Below, one piece after another: positions 11,089 through 22,970 of a stretch of DNA of 64,000 bases; the first letter of the stretch is position 1, and each line of letters starts with the position of its first letter. The notes under the pieces are model-generated. The model was not told the DNA's origin and did not search any database. It saw nothing but the letters and a program-made list of their open reading frames with translations. Both the position numbers and the translations under genes were made by a program. Origin of the DNA: Allium sativum (taxonomy: Eukaryota; Streptophyta; Magnoliopsida; Asparagales; Amaryllidaceae); assembly GCA_030737875.1 (NCBI GenBank), contig CM060912.1:207961231-208025230 (forward strand). Direction: 5' to 3'.

Positions 11089-12016
11089 ATTGTGTCGCAT
11101 GTTTTTGCTGCTATGACTCTGATTGCTCCCTTTTTCCGTCCTTATGATCGTTAGTTGCGTCCTTTTTCTAGGGTAAAAAGGATAATGCTAATTGACATCA
11201 TTGGATTTCTTGGTGCGTCACTTGTCGTCCCAAAAGTGTGGGGGTGTGGGTCTTAAAAATCCAGAGGATATGTGTACTGTCTTTGCTTGTAAGTTGTAGG
11301 CTCGGTTTGGAGCGAACGATTTCTTGTGGGAAACGTTCCTCCATGCAAAATACCATAGACTAGAGAGCACGAATTACACTAGTTCCCCATCCTATGCTAG
11401 TGAGACATGGAAACGCATGCAATCCATTAAAGCCTTTTTGGACTCACATGATGGGGGATCCGTATGGGATGACAGCTCTTTCTTAATTTAGGCGGCGTGG
11501 AACACGGCCAGGACCCCAGCTCCACGTCGTCAAATCTTTTCTTCCATCTAGGATCTCTGATTACCTCCTAAGTTTTCTTTGTTTATGTGGAAAACCCTGC
11601 ATGATGGGATACTACTGGATGAGAATCTGAAGTGAATTGGCATCCCTATCGCGTCTCGTTGCAGATGCTACAGATTAGGTGAGTTGGAATCTTTAACCCA
11701 CTTATTCTTCGTAATTTTTCTTCCACCGCTGTATGGAACTACTTCGGGAATTTAGTTGAGCTTAGAGGTAAGCTTTTTGCTCTAATTTAATTAGTCTTTG
11801 GTGGACTGGTATCTCAAGTAAGTCTTTTCGTTCCATAGTTTTTCGTCTTATTCCTTGCCTTATTTACTGGCATATTCGGTGCATGCGGAACAAGGCAATA
11901 TTTGACGAGATTCCTATGGATTCTTCTTCCATTATTCAAATAGTAAGGAATGATATTTTCCTTGCCTTCCGAGGCAATCCATTTAGGGGTGTTTTAGGAA
12001 CCCGTTCGAGGAGACT
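11089..12016 (+). pseudogene. LINE ORF2 C-terminal part with zf-RVT-like region
   Basis: Continuation of ORF2 after the MITE. A segment near 11570-11720 (LHDGILLDENL, then a Cys-containing stretch, then ESLTHLFF) is the zinc-binding region usually found downstream of RT in plant L1 elements. An RNKAIF motif near 11883 is typical of the C-terminal part. Several stops are present. The frame is cut at 12016 by a giant solo LTR flanked by AGACT on both sides. Confidence 0.75.
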
Positions 12017-14159
12017 TGTAATGGCCCGAATTTCCATACCCTTTGAGTCGACTAATTACACCACACGTCCAACCCAAATTGCACAGAAATACGAATCCTT
12101 ATTAGAAAGAAGTTAGAGGATGAGAAATAGAAAGAAAGAAATATTAGAATAGAAGAAAACAAAGATCACAAACTCATAGCGGAACGAATTAAATATATTA
12201 GATAACATAAACTTTGAAAAACAAATCAGTAACTTTATATACATACCATCATCAGAGCACAATAGTTATTCCTGGAACAGTTATAAGCGCCTGTTTCCAG
12301 ATACAACATAGTACACAGCGGAAAATATGATAGTCTATTGCTAACCGGTGAAGCCTTCTGCTTCAAGCTCCTCCAAGTAAATCTGTAAAAAAACCCGACT
12401 ACTTGACTGCCCGTACAAATTTGGGCACCCAAGAGTTTAGGGAAAATAAAACAAAATAAACTCTGGGTCAGTCATGGGACTGGTGTGAGTAAACTCCAAC
12501 CATTGGTTTAACTTTTAAAAATCCTTTCGAAAGAATAGATAATCGCAAGACCGATCCACGCATAAACACGAATGGTTTTTACCTTACGATAACCCAAAAT
12601 ATTTTGATATCAAAATCTGGTGATATTATAATAGTGTCTACAACAAATAAATAGAATTTAGCGGAACGCTTGCATCTCACGCTCCATATATAATATGAAA
12701 TCAAAAACCGCAGGGCGCTTATTGGAGATTGGATTTCCAACATGACAAGGTATGGAACCACCTTCCGATCAGTGTACTCTAGAGAGGATACATTGGGGTT
12801 CAACAAGAACGTTTTGCAACCCGGCCCATACATGACCGACCACTAATTTCGCTTGAGTGTATCGAATGTATATCACCAACGGTTGGGATCAGCAACCGTT
12901 TCACGAAAGGGACAGCATCGATAGATTAAAGAAGCAAATGGAATTTCTCTAGATATGTGATTATACATCCTAACAGGAGTGACCTACATAGCAATGATGC
13001 CTGCCCGATTTTTGTCAATTCCCTGTTGTGAGGCTTGAGGTATGAATTATCTTCCAGAACATCTGGCCACCATTCACTTTGAATGCCATATCATTAGATC
13101 CATCCGAAATCACTAATTGATTCCCACAAAAATACTAAGATTGTTAGGCTAAAGAAGTTTCCCTTCTTCGCCACCAACTTCGTACGTTTGTAGGAATCAA
13201 CGTACGTAATCCCTTTGGAAATACTCTGTCAGACACTCGTCCATACAAGTTGTCCTGGGTCTGGACAAACCGAAGGCACCATTCTATTAATCCATCTTAA
13301 GCAATTTCTACCTAGTATTAACAGAACAACCCTTGCATTTTACTCCGTCTTCATAATCTCTTCAACATAAGTTGATTCGTAACGCTTATGCCAATACGGA
13401 GTGGTTTTCAGATATTAATCTGATCCCGGTCTCTCCGTATTGGCAACGGAGGTATGAAATAAATCAAAACTTTGATAGTCAGTGATTTAACAATCAAAGG
13501 AACATCCATTCAACCAACGACCCTATATCCAAGTGGAAATTTCTACTGATCAACCATCAAGCAATACTGGCCCTATTTATATAAATTCCTTATTTTGTTA
13601 TCAATTCCAAATTTCCATCTTCCCTATCTTTTCAAAGCTTGATTTTCTCTCTCGACAATAGGAAAATATTTCCAATATCCTAATTTATTTATTCGAGAAA
13701 ATATCTATTATTCCGGTTAGAAAACGTTTCTACATATTCACAAATCATTATTTTCTACATTCAGAAAATATCCCTTATTAATATTGGAAAATATTTCCAT
13801 ATTACATTTATTAATTCCTTGTTGACCATTTCATTTCATTTTCTACACATAGAAAATATCTCTCATTTTATTTGGAGAAAACATTTCAAAATCCTTTAAA
13901 TTAACCCGATGCAATAAAACATCGTTATTATAATTAAACCGTTTACCATTTATTACCTAAACATATCGCTAACCCATCTTCACTATCGAACCTTAACCAT
14001 TCCTCCATCAATCATGAAGTCAATCAAGTTGGGGTATAATTACCTCTCAGACCTTAATTGAACGACATTCTTAATTTTGAAATAGTCAAAGCCCACAACT
14101 TCAACAAAACATCGCTTACACGATTTTCGGATTCAATCTAAGAACATACTTCTTTTACG

Positions 14160-14420
14160 GAAAAACACTGATTATAACGGTAGCGTTATAATCGCTGTCT
14201 CCAAATATTTGATTTATAAAATATTACTTTTAACAATAGCGTTACAATCGCTGTTTAGAATTATAGAACACTTATTATAACAATAGCGTTAAGATCGTTG
14301 TTTAGATTTACAAAACAGTTATTATAACGGCAGCGTTAAAATTGCTATTTAGATTTACCAAAACATTTATTATAACGGCAGCGTTTAAAATTGCTATTTA
14401 CAAATATTTGGTTTATAAAA
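14160..14420. repeat. ~60-bp tandem repeat in giant solo LTR 1
   Basis: About five degenerate units with a core resembling TATAACGGCAGCGTTA followed by ATCGCTGTTTAGA. No such array exists in the other two copies of the family, which carry different arrays in the middle of the LTR. Confidence 0.85.
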
Positions 14421-14460
14421 ATGCAACTTGTATTTATTTACTTCAATAAATAAACTAATA

Positions 14461-14482
14461 AGTAAATAAATAAATAAATAAA
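14461..14482. repeat. (TAAA)n microsatellite
   Basis: About five TAAA units in AT-rich sequence inside giant solo LTR 1. Confidence 0.8.
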
Positions 14483-17400
14483 TTATTAATTTTGATTCAA
14501 ACAGAAAGTAAAATAACTACTTCCCTACATTCGATATAATCGAATTCCAATAAATAACTCCCATTCAAATACTCTATATTTGATAAATATTCCAAACTTC
14601 GGAATTTATCTACCATTTCAGGTCATCCCAAATTCTAAATTCACTTTTGAATTATTATTTCCAAATCATTACCAAATTCCTTTATAACCCCTTCCATTCG
14701 TAAACATTTTCTTTCAAACTGTTATTCATTTAAAATATGAATTTCATTCCTTAATAGGAATCTAAACTCGTTTATTCAAATCAACTTGAGTATCATTACT
14801 GCTCTACTTCTAGTTATCGACTATATTTTCAAAGCCATATCATATTCTGTTTCATTTATAACTCTATTTATAGAACTGTTACTCGATTAACACTTCTTGT
14901 TTATTATTCCATTGGATTTATTTCAATTTATTTTATATTCCAAATTTTGAAATAAAACCCATCGTTTCCTTTTGAAACCAATTTCTTATTCAAATTTCCA
15001 TTTGAATTATCTTTTTCTCAACTCAAACCTCTTTTACAACTACTGCATTTAAATCCTACTTCAAATACCAGTGTCAACACCGAATTCCACTTTGCTTATA
15101 TAAATCCAACTTGTATTTATATTTTTACATTATCCAGTGATAAATATTTCACTTTATTTATAAACATCATTTATAAATCTAACTACTTTATATATTTATT
15201 AAACAAGTTTCTATTTTAAATCCATTTGAAATCTACTTTCTATATTTTGGAAATAATTCCCCTTTTTAAAATCTCAAATTCCTTTTCTCCATTCTAAAAT
15301 ATTTTACGGTAATTAAATACCAAATTATGGGCCAATGTAATTCAACCATAACATTATCAATTACCAATCATATATCACAATAAATAAAACAGTAAACAAA
15401 ATGTTGAGGAATCCATTTGGATCCCTCCAACCTGTTTCCCTACATCCATAGATGTTAATAACATCAATAATATTATTTCACATCAATATGAAATATCAGA
15501 ACTAATAATCGATCAATGATGTAATCCTATCAACCAATTTTATCAACTATTCAACCAAGCAACCATCACATAGTATAAAATTTACTATAAATAAATTTTG
15601 GAACTCGTTTATATAAAAATATAAATGAGGTAGAGTTAGTGAGTTTACTCACATTGTTTGCAGTGGACGATTCTGCTTTTGTTTTCATTTAAAATCAAAC
15701 AGACATTTGATTTTATCACGAAATTCCAGTAGCTCTGTTCTCATCCATATCAGTTCCACAATGAAGACTTTGTCGCAATAATTCCAGCGTGACCAGTCAT
15801 GTTCAATTCTGTTCAGGAACACAATAACTATAGTGATTTCAAATTTTGTTCAAATTATAATTATTTAAAAAATATTATTCTTATCGGTAAACTTATAATT
15901 ACCACTATTATCGGTTATAAGCCATGATTAAGGATTTTAACCTCGTTCTCTTCCCAGTGATATTCGAGCGTAAATAACATTCGGTTATAAGCCATCATCA
16001 TCAGTTATCACACAATTTGACATTTTTAGCTCACCACCACGCTCGCACCAAACATTTAAAACGGGTCATCAGACTTCTATTTTCAAACTGAATTTGTTCG
16101 CACACACCACACACCCAGAAGAAAAGTATTGAATTCTTTTAATCACTGTTCACCCCCACACTGTTGTTCTTCACTATGGTGAATATTTTTCATTACTCCT
16201 CCCCAGTCAAAACACGAACTACACCCCCTTCGCTCGTATCTTCCACGTCCCACAATATTACATCACCAGTATATTCTTAAAAAGATTAGTGCCATCGGTA
16301 ACAACACCCATAGCCGAACTCACCCTAATTATATTTGAAACCAGACTTTTATCTCCTGTTAAACACGCTGCATCTCCCCCAAAGAACCTATTTCAACTCG
16401 ACACCTAGGCCCCTCCATCTACCAGATGTTCCCAAACCAACGCCAACACCAGACACGCCACCAACCATCTCTACCACAGACCGACCCTCGGTCCCCACAA
16501 ACCGGTTGTCCAAACCCTGGAAATCGCGATGACCTGTTTCCATCAACCTAGACGCAATCACGAATTCCACCGAAAATCTCCACCTCCGATGCTAACTAAC
16601 TCCGTCACCCCTCCATTCAAAGTTGACGTTGGTGGTTGAACTCATGACAAAAAATTCCATGAAACCCATCCTAAAACGTATTACCCTGAACCCTCGAGAC
16701 AAGGAATCTATGGAATCAAAGTTTGCTAAATTCTAATGAGGTTTTGATTGTTATCCGATTATAGGAAGAGATCGGTTTTATTGAAGAAATAATGTGGAAG
16801 ATTTGTTTTTAGGAGGTGATGGCTAATATTTGACTGAAGGAACTGTTGAAGGAAGAACTATGTAATATATATAGAAATATATATAGATATAAACAGAAAA
16901 CTATGGAGGGTTGTTTTTGTGAAGTTCACGTGCTCGGCACTATTACGTGGTTGGCATGGTAACGTGGAAATCAATTCAGCGTGGGAGAAAAGGAACCAGT
17001 TGAGTGGCACACAAGTAAAGCAAAGAATTGTAGCTTCCAGTTGAAGGCTTGGGTACTAGTAGTTTATACGGAATGGAACAGATTTATATAAAATTATTAG
17101 ATTACTATATGTCTTTAGTTAACGGTTCTGATGGAAATCCAAGAATATTATATTTTCTTATAATCCATTCTATTGATAAGTAAATTATTGGACAGAAAAA
17201 AGTGTATCAATAATACATATGGATGATATGAAGGCATCAAGACCAAATAGCCTTAACATAGGAATGCTTAAGAAGATCCGGGACATTCTACATGTAAAGG
17301 GTTCAGATGGATTTAAATAGCAGTTTTGACAGTAATGGAATTGTCATACTTCTTTTTTTAATAATTGTTAACAATGTTACAGATTTAGAAAGCTAACACT

Positions 17401-17570
17401 GAATTTATTATGTAACGCACGATCAACATTCAACATTTTTAATTCATGCGATCACATATAACGTCCGATCGGAACAAAGTTCAAAATCTGATAATAATTA
17501 AATATTATGGACCTAATAAAACTAATTTCATTCAAATCCGTGACTGCTTCAAAATTGGCTATTCTTAATT

Positions 17571-17575
17571 GTATT
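17571..17575. other. Target duplication left of gypsy-2
   Basis: GTATT immediately left of gypsy-2, matched exactly at 28860-28864 on its right. This shows that 17576-28859 is one insertion event. Confidence 0.95.
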
Positions 17576-17620
17576 TGTAACACCCCGTATTTCTGTTAAC
17601 ACTAAAGTTGCTAATAAAAA

Positions 17621-17812
17621 AATAAATGTGTAAAGGGGAGATGTATCTAATGTGCATACAAGAATAATAATAAATGTGTAAAGGGGAGATGTATCTAATG
17701 TGCATACAAGAATAATAATAAATGTGTAAAGGGGAGATGTATCTAATGTGCATACAAAAATAATAATAAATGTGTAAAGGGGAGATGTATCTAATGCGTA
17801 CGTATTTATATG
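17621..17812. repeat. 48-bp tandem repeat, four units, in gypsy-2 5' LTR
   Basis: Units starting AATAAATGTGTAAAGGGGAG at 17621, 17669, 17717 and 17765, an exact 48-bp step. Because 48 is a multiple of three, the array yields a repetitive open frame on the minus strand, which I regard as non-coding. The same array recurs at 25837-26028. Confidence 0.95.
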
Positions 17813-17934
17813 GATTGACAAATAATAGTAAATGTACATTAAGAAAGAAATGGTGAACATAATTGGCTTCTCTTTACAACGGACGGCTCTGGTTAACACT
17901 AGCTTCATCGACGGCTCAAATTAACTTGCAACTC

Positions 17935-17942
17935 TATAAAAA
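17935..17942 (+). promoter_or_regulatory. TATA box in gypsy-2 5' LTR
   Basis: TATAAAAA about 360 bp into the LTR, conserved at 26151-26158 in the 3' LTR. Transcription would start near 17965-17970, leaving about 2.7 kb of R plus U5 upstream of the primer site. Confidence 0.65.
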
Positions 17943-20494
17943 GACCCTAGGTCTCAAACTAAAAATTCACAAAAAAAAAAGAATAAGAATTGGAGCCACC
18001 ATGCTGTCTGCTGAGAACTAGAGGGAGCCTCCACTTGAAAGAGACGAACAACATAGCGAATACAAACTAAAAGATTAAAAAGCAACAACAAATTAGAATC
18101 AAAGCAACGTCTTCCCAAAGGAAAGCTTTGCAAATTCAGAATTTCAGAACTCAGAAAACAAGACCGTCTACGATTGTAAGTTTAGCTACATTTTTAGAAT
18201 GCGAATTAATATGAATATCATATGTTGCGATGAAATGATAATAGTATGATACTCATTATGTTATTAATATACGTTTGTGATTTGATTCTATTATCATGTT
18301 GAATTGAGAATTATTAAGTATGATGTTTATTATGTTTTATAACATTAATCTATGCCAGTGACTTGATTCTATTATCATGTTAAATTTGGGATTATTGGAT
18401 TAGATTATTTGTATAAGCATGGACTTGGATTGTAACATCTTATGAGGATTGTGTAGTTTATTATGCAAGTTTATGTAGTGAAGTTATGCGACCAAATGTC
18501 AAATCTATATGTTCATGTTTATGCAAAACTTATGCCATGTTCACACTTATCATATGTTGGGATTAATTTGCAAGTATGTTTAAATCTATGTTACTAATTA
18601 ACACATGTGTATGTTGATTAGCCTATGTTGCTAACTCACATATACGTATGTTGATTTGCCTATGTTGCAAATTAACATATGTATATGGATGAGTTCATAT
18701 TGCTAATTCTCATGTATGTTGTTAATATGGCCTATGTTAAAAACACATATATGTTGAGTTAGCCTATAAGTGCAAGTCCATACCTATGACATTATAATGT
18801 TTATGTTAGTCTTTTTGCAAGTTTGTACCTATGACATTATAATGTTCATATTAGTTATTTTGCAAGTTCACCCCTAAAATGTTCATGTTAGTTATTTTGC
18901 AAGTGCACCCTATTATGTTCATATTGATTATGCCATCAATACCAAAGTTATACCCTTGTCATGTTTATGCTAATTTATGCCAATTTGCGTATATTAAATT
19001 AGGCTAAGTTTTTAGCCTAATACTTTACACCAAAAATCATGCGAACATAAATTAGGCTGAGATGGTTATCCTAATATTGGACGGGGTAACGTTGGGTTAA
19101 AATGATAATTTTAGGAAAACTTGCCATAAATTGGTCATTAATCACATACGTGATTTATGGCATAAAAAGGCACTAATTACCTTAATTAATGAGATTAATT
19201 GGAAATGAATGTAACAGTAATTTGAATTTGAATAATTTACATAATTAAAATGTAAATTAGAAAATACGAACGCGCTTAACCCGAGGTTGGATTGAGTTGT
19301 GACGTAAACCTGCCCGGACCCGCCCGGCTGTCCAGTTGTCACAACAATAGCTATCCAATGTGAGAGGTTAAGGCATAGGGTCCAATAAAGACCCGAGGTT
19401 AAACTGAGTTGTGGCGTAAGACTGCCCGGACCCAACCGATATACAGGCAGCCACAACAATATCTGTCTAATCTGAGAGTTTGGTGCTCTAATAAGACAAT
19501 TAGAGCTGAGTTAGGACTGATAGGGTTAAGTCAATTTAATAAATACTTAACCAAATTCAACATGTTAAATAATTTGGATGGGTGGGGGTTAGGTTCATTC
19601 AGACACTTAACCACTTAACATGTTTGACTAGAAAACCTAGTAACGAGCACCCGTTTCAGCAGTAACCCAATTAGGTATCGTGGTACCCTGAACTAGGCAG
19701 GGTGGGGCACGATTACTGGGTTGATTGTAAGCGGTCAAAAGCGACGGTGGTTGGTGCACAATGTGGGTTCTAACAGAGTGCGGGCGTGCACACACTCTGG
19801 AGCAGACAAGTCAGGGCACTGGAGCATCAGTAGTATACCCTATGCATGCTAGAATTGTGTCGGGGCCACCACCATGGGACTTGATACACCCCATGGTGGG
19901 ACCAACATAGGTATCTACCATATAGGGCCGTAGAACACATGTGAATATACGAGTAGGAGCCGATCTTTTAAAGAAAGAGAAAGGGATCACTTCACCCCAA
20001 TCACGGGGTGCCTGTTGGTATAAGAATTAGTAGGTGCAGAGATAGAGATTTAAAACAGGGTGCGAAGGGATGTTCGTTTTAGGACACCTTATCTAGTTCT
20101 AGGATAGTCTATTATCCTGATATCGTCCTGTTTACACTTTATGCAAGTCATGATCTTTTTATTATTAACATTCTAGGAATATAGCTAGACTTACCAGACT
20201 TATGTCTGACCCATTTTCCTTTCGTCTTCTTTTCTTCCGTTCCCCCCCAGATCCACAGGGAGGAAACACCGCCACTTAGTCAGTTTTTCATCCAGCTTGA
20301 AGAGAGAGAATGTATTACTTGGATTTCTTTCATTTGGACCATGGCTTTGGATATCATTTATGGGGATTATGCAGCTTTATTTATGTTTCATGCTTCTTTA
20401 ACTTTTAAAATCAAGATAGTATTATGGTTGTAATAATTGGAAGTTTGTTTTGAGACAATGTTGGAAATGTTCTGTATGAACACGTATTTATGAT

Positions 20495-20500
20495 AATAAA
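20495..20500 (+). promoter_or_regulatory. Poly(A) signal in gypsy-2 5' LTR
   Basis: AATAAA followed shortly by TTTTTCCGCTGC. The copy in the 3' LTR at 28716-28721 would be the one used to end the genomic transcript. Confidence 0.6.
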
Positions 20501-20640
20501 AGTCTATTGGTTTTTCCGCTGCTTATTTATATGTGTTTATATCTGTCTTGTGTTTTATCTGTGTCTTTTACTTATAAACCTCCACCAAAATTAAGGCATT
20601 CCCTTTGTGAGTGACCTTAACAGAGGTGGGGTGTTTCACT

Positions 20641-20652
20641 TGGTATCAGAGC
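20641..20652 (+). other. Primer-binding site of gypsy-2
   Basis: TGGTATCAGAGC, complementary to the 3' end of initiator Met-tRNA, two bases after the LTR end. Confidence 0.95.
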
Positions 20653-20821
20653 ATAGGTTTACCAGACCAGATAAAAAGTTTTTGAAACTATATTCATATT
20701 AAAATTTAAAGAAGCATTTTTCAAGAAAAATAATTGTTTTATAGTTTTAGAAAGGCATAATCCCCCAGAGCCATGTGAATTATCTATCCTTAGTTTTGAA
20801 TCTTTCCTTTTTCGTTTCAGC

Positions 20822-21830
20822 ATGACGGGAGAATTTAACCTTCCAGAAGGTGTGATTGTACCTGGTTGGTTTAGAAGGTACTTGGAAGCTAGGGCCAATG
20901 AGGCGGGCCCAGCGAATCTTCCTCCCCCAGCTGCAGCAATTCCTCCTCCTCCTCCCCCAGTTGCTGAAATTCCCCCTCCTCCTCCTCCGAGAGGAAATGC
21001 TTTTGCCAAGACTTGTAGAGATTTTAAAGCTATGGGTGGGAAAGACTTTCATGGAACTGAGTCCTTCGTAGCAGCCAGGAACTGGCTGAAAGAGACCGAA
21101 GATCTTTTCGTTATCTTCGAGGTAGAAGACAAGTAGAAGGTAAGACTGGCAGTGTGGTTGCTCAAAGGAGAGGCTTCCTACTGGTGGGAAGTCACCAATG
21201 CAGAAAGACCAGTAGAAACGTGGGAAGATTTCAGATTTAGATTTGAGCTGAAGTTCCTTTCAGAAGCTGAGAAAAGTCTTCAAATGGAGAGGTTCCTATC
21301 CCTTAAGCAAGGAAGTATGACCGTCAAAGAGTACGTCAACCAGTTTGATCAGCTGGCTAGGTTCGGACTGGACCTAGTCAACACCCAACACAAGAAGGCT
21401 CTCCGCTTTGTCAAGGGACTGAATGAGCCGCTTCATAGCCTGGCCATGACCCATATACCTATGGGAGATACATATGAAAGGCTGGTACAGATGGCGTTAC
21501 TACATGAGGAGGATAAAGGCAAGAAGGAGACAAAGGCGGAAGGGTCTCAGGGAAAGAAAGAAGCTTTACAGCCTAAGAAAACAGACTTTAAGAAGGGAGG
21601 GAAAAACAACAAAGCTCGCGAAACAAGAAAGTGTAATTTCTGTGGTGTGGTTGGACATGTGGTGAAAGACTACAGGAAGAAGAAGGCAAAGATGAATGGT
21701 GGTTGCTTTCATTGTGGAGAAACATGACACATAGCTAAGGACTGCCCTAAAAGGCGAGGGAAGGCGCATAAAGCTGCATCCACTTCGGGTGGACAAGTTC
21801 ATGCACTGGAGGCACCTCCTCTGCAACAGC
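20822..21830 (+). pseudogene. Gypsy-2 gag (two nonsense codons)
   Basis: Gag frame starting at ATG 20822, 183 bp downstream of the LTR. It holds a proline-rich N-terminal segment with two runs of six prolines, then a retrotransposon gag capsid domain (WLLKGEASYWW, then WEDFRFRFELKF, then QGSMTVKEYVNQFDQLARFG), a lysine-rich linker and two zinc knuckles. Knuckle 1 (CNFCGVVGHVVKDY) has lost its last cysteine. Knuckle 2 (CFHCGE then HIAKDC) is interrupted by a TGA at 21725-21727. A TAG also lies at 21134-21136. The frame runs on into protease. Confidence 0.92.
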
Positions 21831-22873
21831 GAGGTAGAAATACTTCTGTAGAAAGTGTAGTTTATCTTTATGATCACCCAGTTCGCACTTTATTTGATTC
21901 TGGTGCATCACACTCCTTTATTTCATCTGCTTTAGTAGAATCTCTGCACCTAGAAACTAGTATGGTAGAGGATCCCTTGGTTGTCTCCAATCCAATTGGA
22001 GGCCCGGGTTATTTGTCAATGATCTGTATGAATTTGAAAATCTCTATTCTAAGTGTAGAATTTAGATGTAGTACCTTTGTTTTGGGCTTCTCGGGGTATG
22101 TATTGATTTTGGGCATGGACTAGCTATCCAGTAATGGTGCCATCCTTGATTGTGAGAAAAGAGTGGTTAGGCTCTTAACCCAACTCGGTAACACTCTGGA
22201 AATTACTTGTAATCCCTCGAATGTGGTTATGCTTAGTTATCTTGAATCGCTTGACGCTTCTGTTGAGAATTTGCAGTCAGTTAAGGTGGTCCGAGAATAT
22301 TCGGATGTCTTTGATGAGGTGAAGGGCTTACCTCCGAAACGGGAAATAGACTTCCGCATCTATCTTGTTGACAATGCGAAGCCCGTTGCTTTGCCTGTTA
22401 GGCACATGGATCCTAGGGAAAGGAAAGAGCTCAGTAAGTAGATTAAAGAGCTTTTAGAAAAGGGGTTCATTAGGCGGAGCATTTCAGAATGGGGCGCTCC
22501 AGTGGTTTTCGCTACAAAGGCGGATGATTCACTCCGTCTATGTGTTGACTATAGGGAGCTAAACAAGCTGACTAAAAAGAATAGGCACCCTCTCCCCAGA
22601 ATTGACGATTTGTTTGACCAGCTTGTAGGAACGTCGGTTTTCTCCCAACTTGATTTGGCGACCGGATTTCATCAGCTAAGGGTAGCTGATGATAGCTTCG
22701 ATAAGACAGCTTTCAGAACCCTAGACGGATTCTTTGAGTGGCTTGTCATGCCTTTTGGCTTGACAAACGCACCTGCTTACTTCGTGGACCTAATGAGTAG
22801 GGTGTTCAGAGATTTCCTTAATAAATTCGTGGTGGTCTTCGTAGACGATATTTTGATCTTCTCAAAAAAATGA
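21831..22873 (+). pseudogene. Gypsy-2 protease and N-terminal reverse transcriptase
   Basis: Same frame as gag. Protease has its active-site motif intact (LFDSGASHSFIS near 21889). RT follows from about 22450: [34 protein letters not shown] carrying the first catalytic Asp, FGLTNAPA, and the catalytic box FVDDILIFS near 22845. TAG codons interrupt at 22121-22123, where the family usually has Trp, and at 22439-22441. The frame is lost in the A-run at 22861-22873. The family normally makes one Gag-Pol polyprotein. Confidence 0.92.
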
Positions 22874-22970
22874 GGAAGAGCATGCTCAGCACTTAAAGGC
22901 AATCGTGGAGACTCTTAGAACACATTAGTTAAAAGCTAAATTCTCCAAGTGCCACTTTTGGAGAGAAGAA

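Larger units (their letters stand above)
12017..17575 (-). mobile_element. Giant solo LTR 1, left part
   Basis: On the plus strand this begins TGTAATGGCCCG right after the LINE. With 28865-29382 it forms one 6,077-bp LTR, nearly the same length as the LTRs of the complete element at 31847-45029. It shares a block of homology near 12400-12495 (TGCCCGT, GGGCACCC, GTCATGGGACTGGTGTGAG), a second near 12720 and a third near 17510 just before gypsy-2 (CTAATTTCATTCAAATCC). The internal part is absent, as expected after LTR-LTR recombination. No coding frames are supported. AT-rich sequence fills 12500-16100; 16140-16560 is C-rich on the plus strand. Confidence 0.9.
17576..20638 (+). mobile_element. 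Gypsy-2 5' LTR
   Basis: A 3,063-bp LTR starting TGTAACACCCC and ending TTTCA, nearly identical to 25792-28859: the first ~90 aligned bases show 2 mismatches by eye. It holds a four-unit 48-bp tandem repeat near its start, a TATA box at 17935, a pyrimidine tract ending in CAG near 20219-20260 and AATAAA at 20495. It is related to but clearly distinct from the gypsy-1 LTR, with which it shares the 3' quarter. Confidence 0.97.

Noticed and set aside
16335..16570. Overlapping Pro/Thr-rich plus frame and Gly/Val-rich minus frame
   Set aside because: Short frames in a C-rich stretch of giant solo LTR 1, explained by composition.
17549..17908. 119-codon minus-strand frame with a 16-residue repeat
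   Set aside because: It is the translation of the 48-bp tandem array in the gypsy-2 LTR. The same frame appears in the 3' LTR and resembles no protein.
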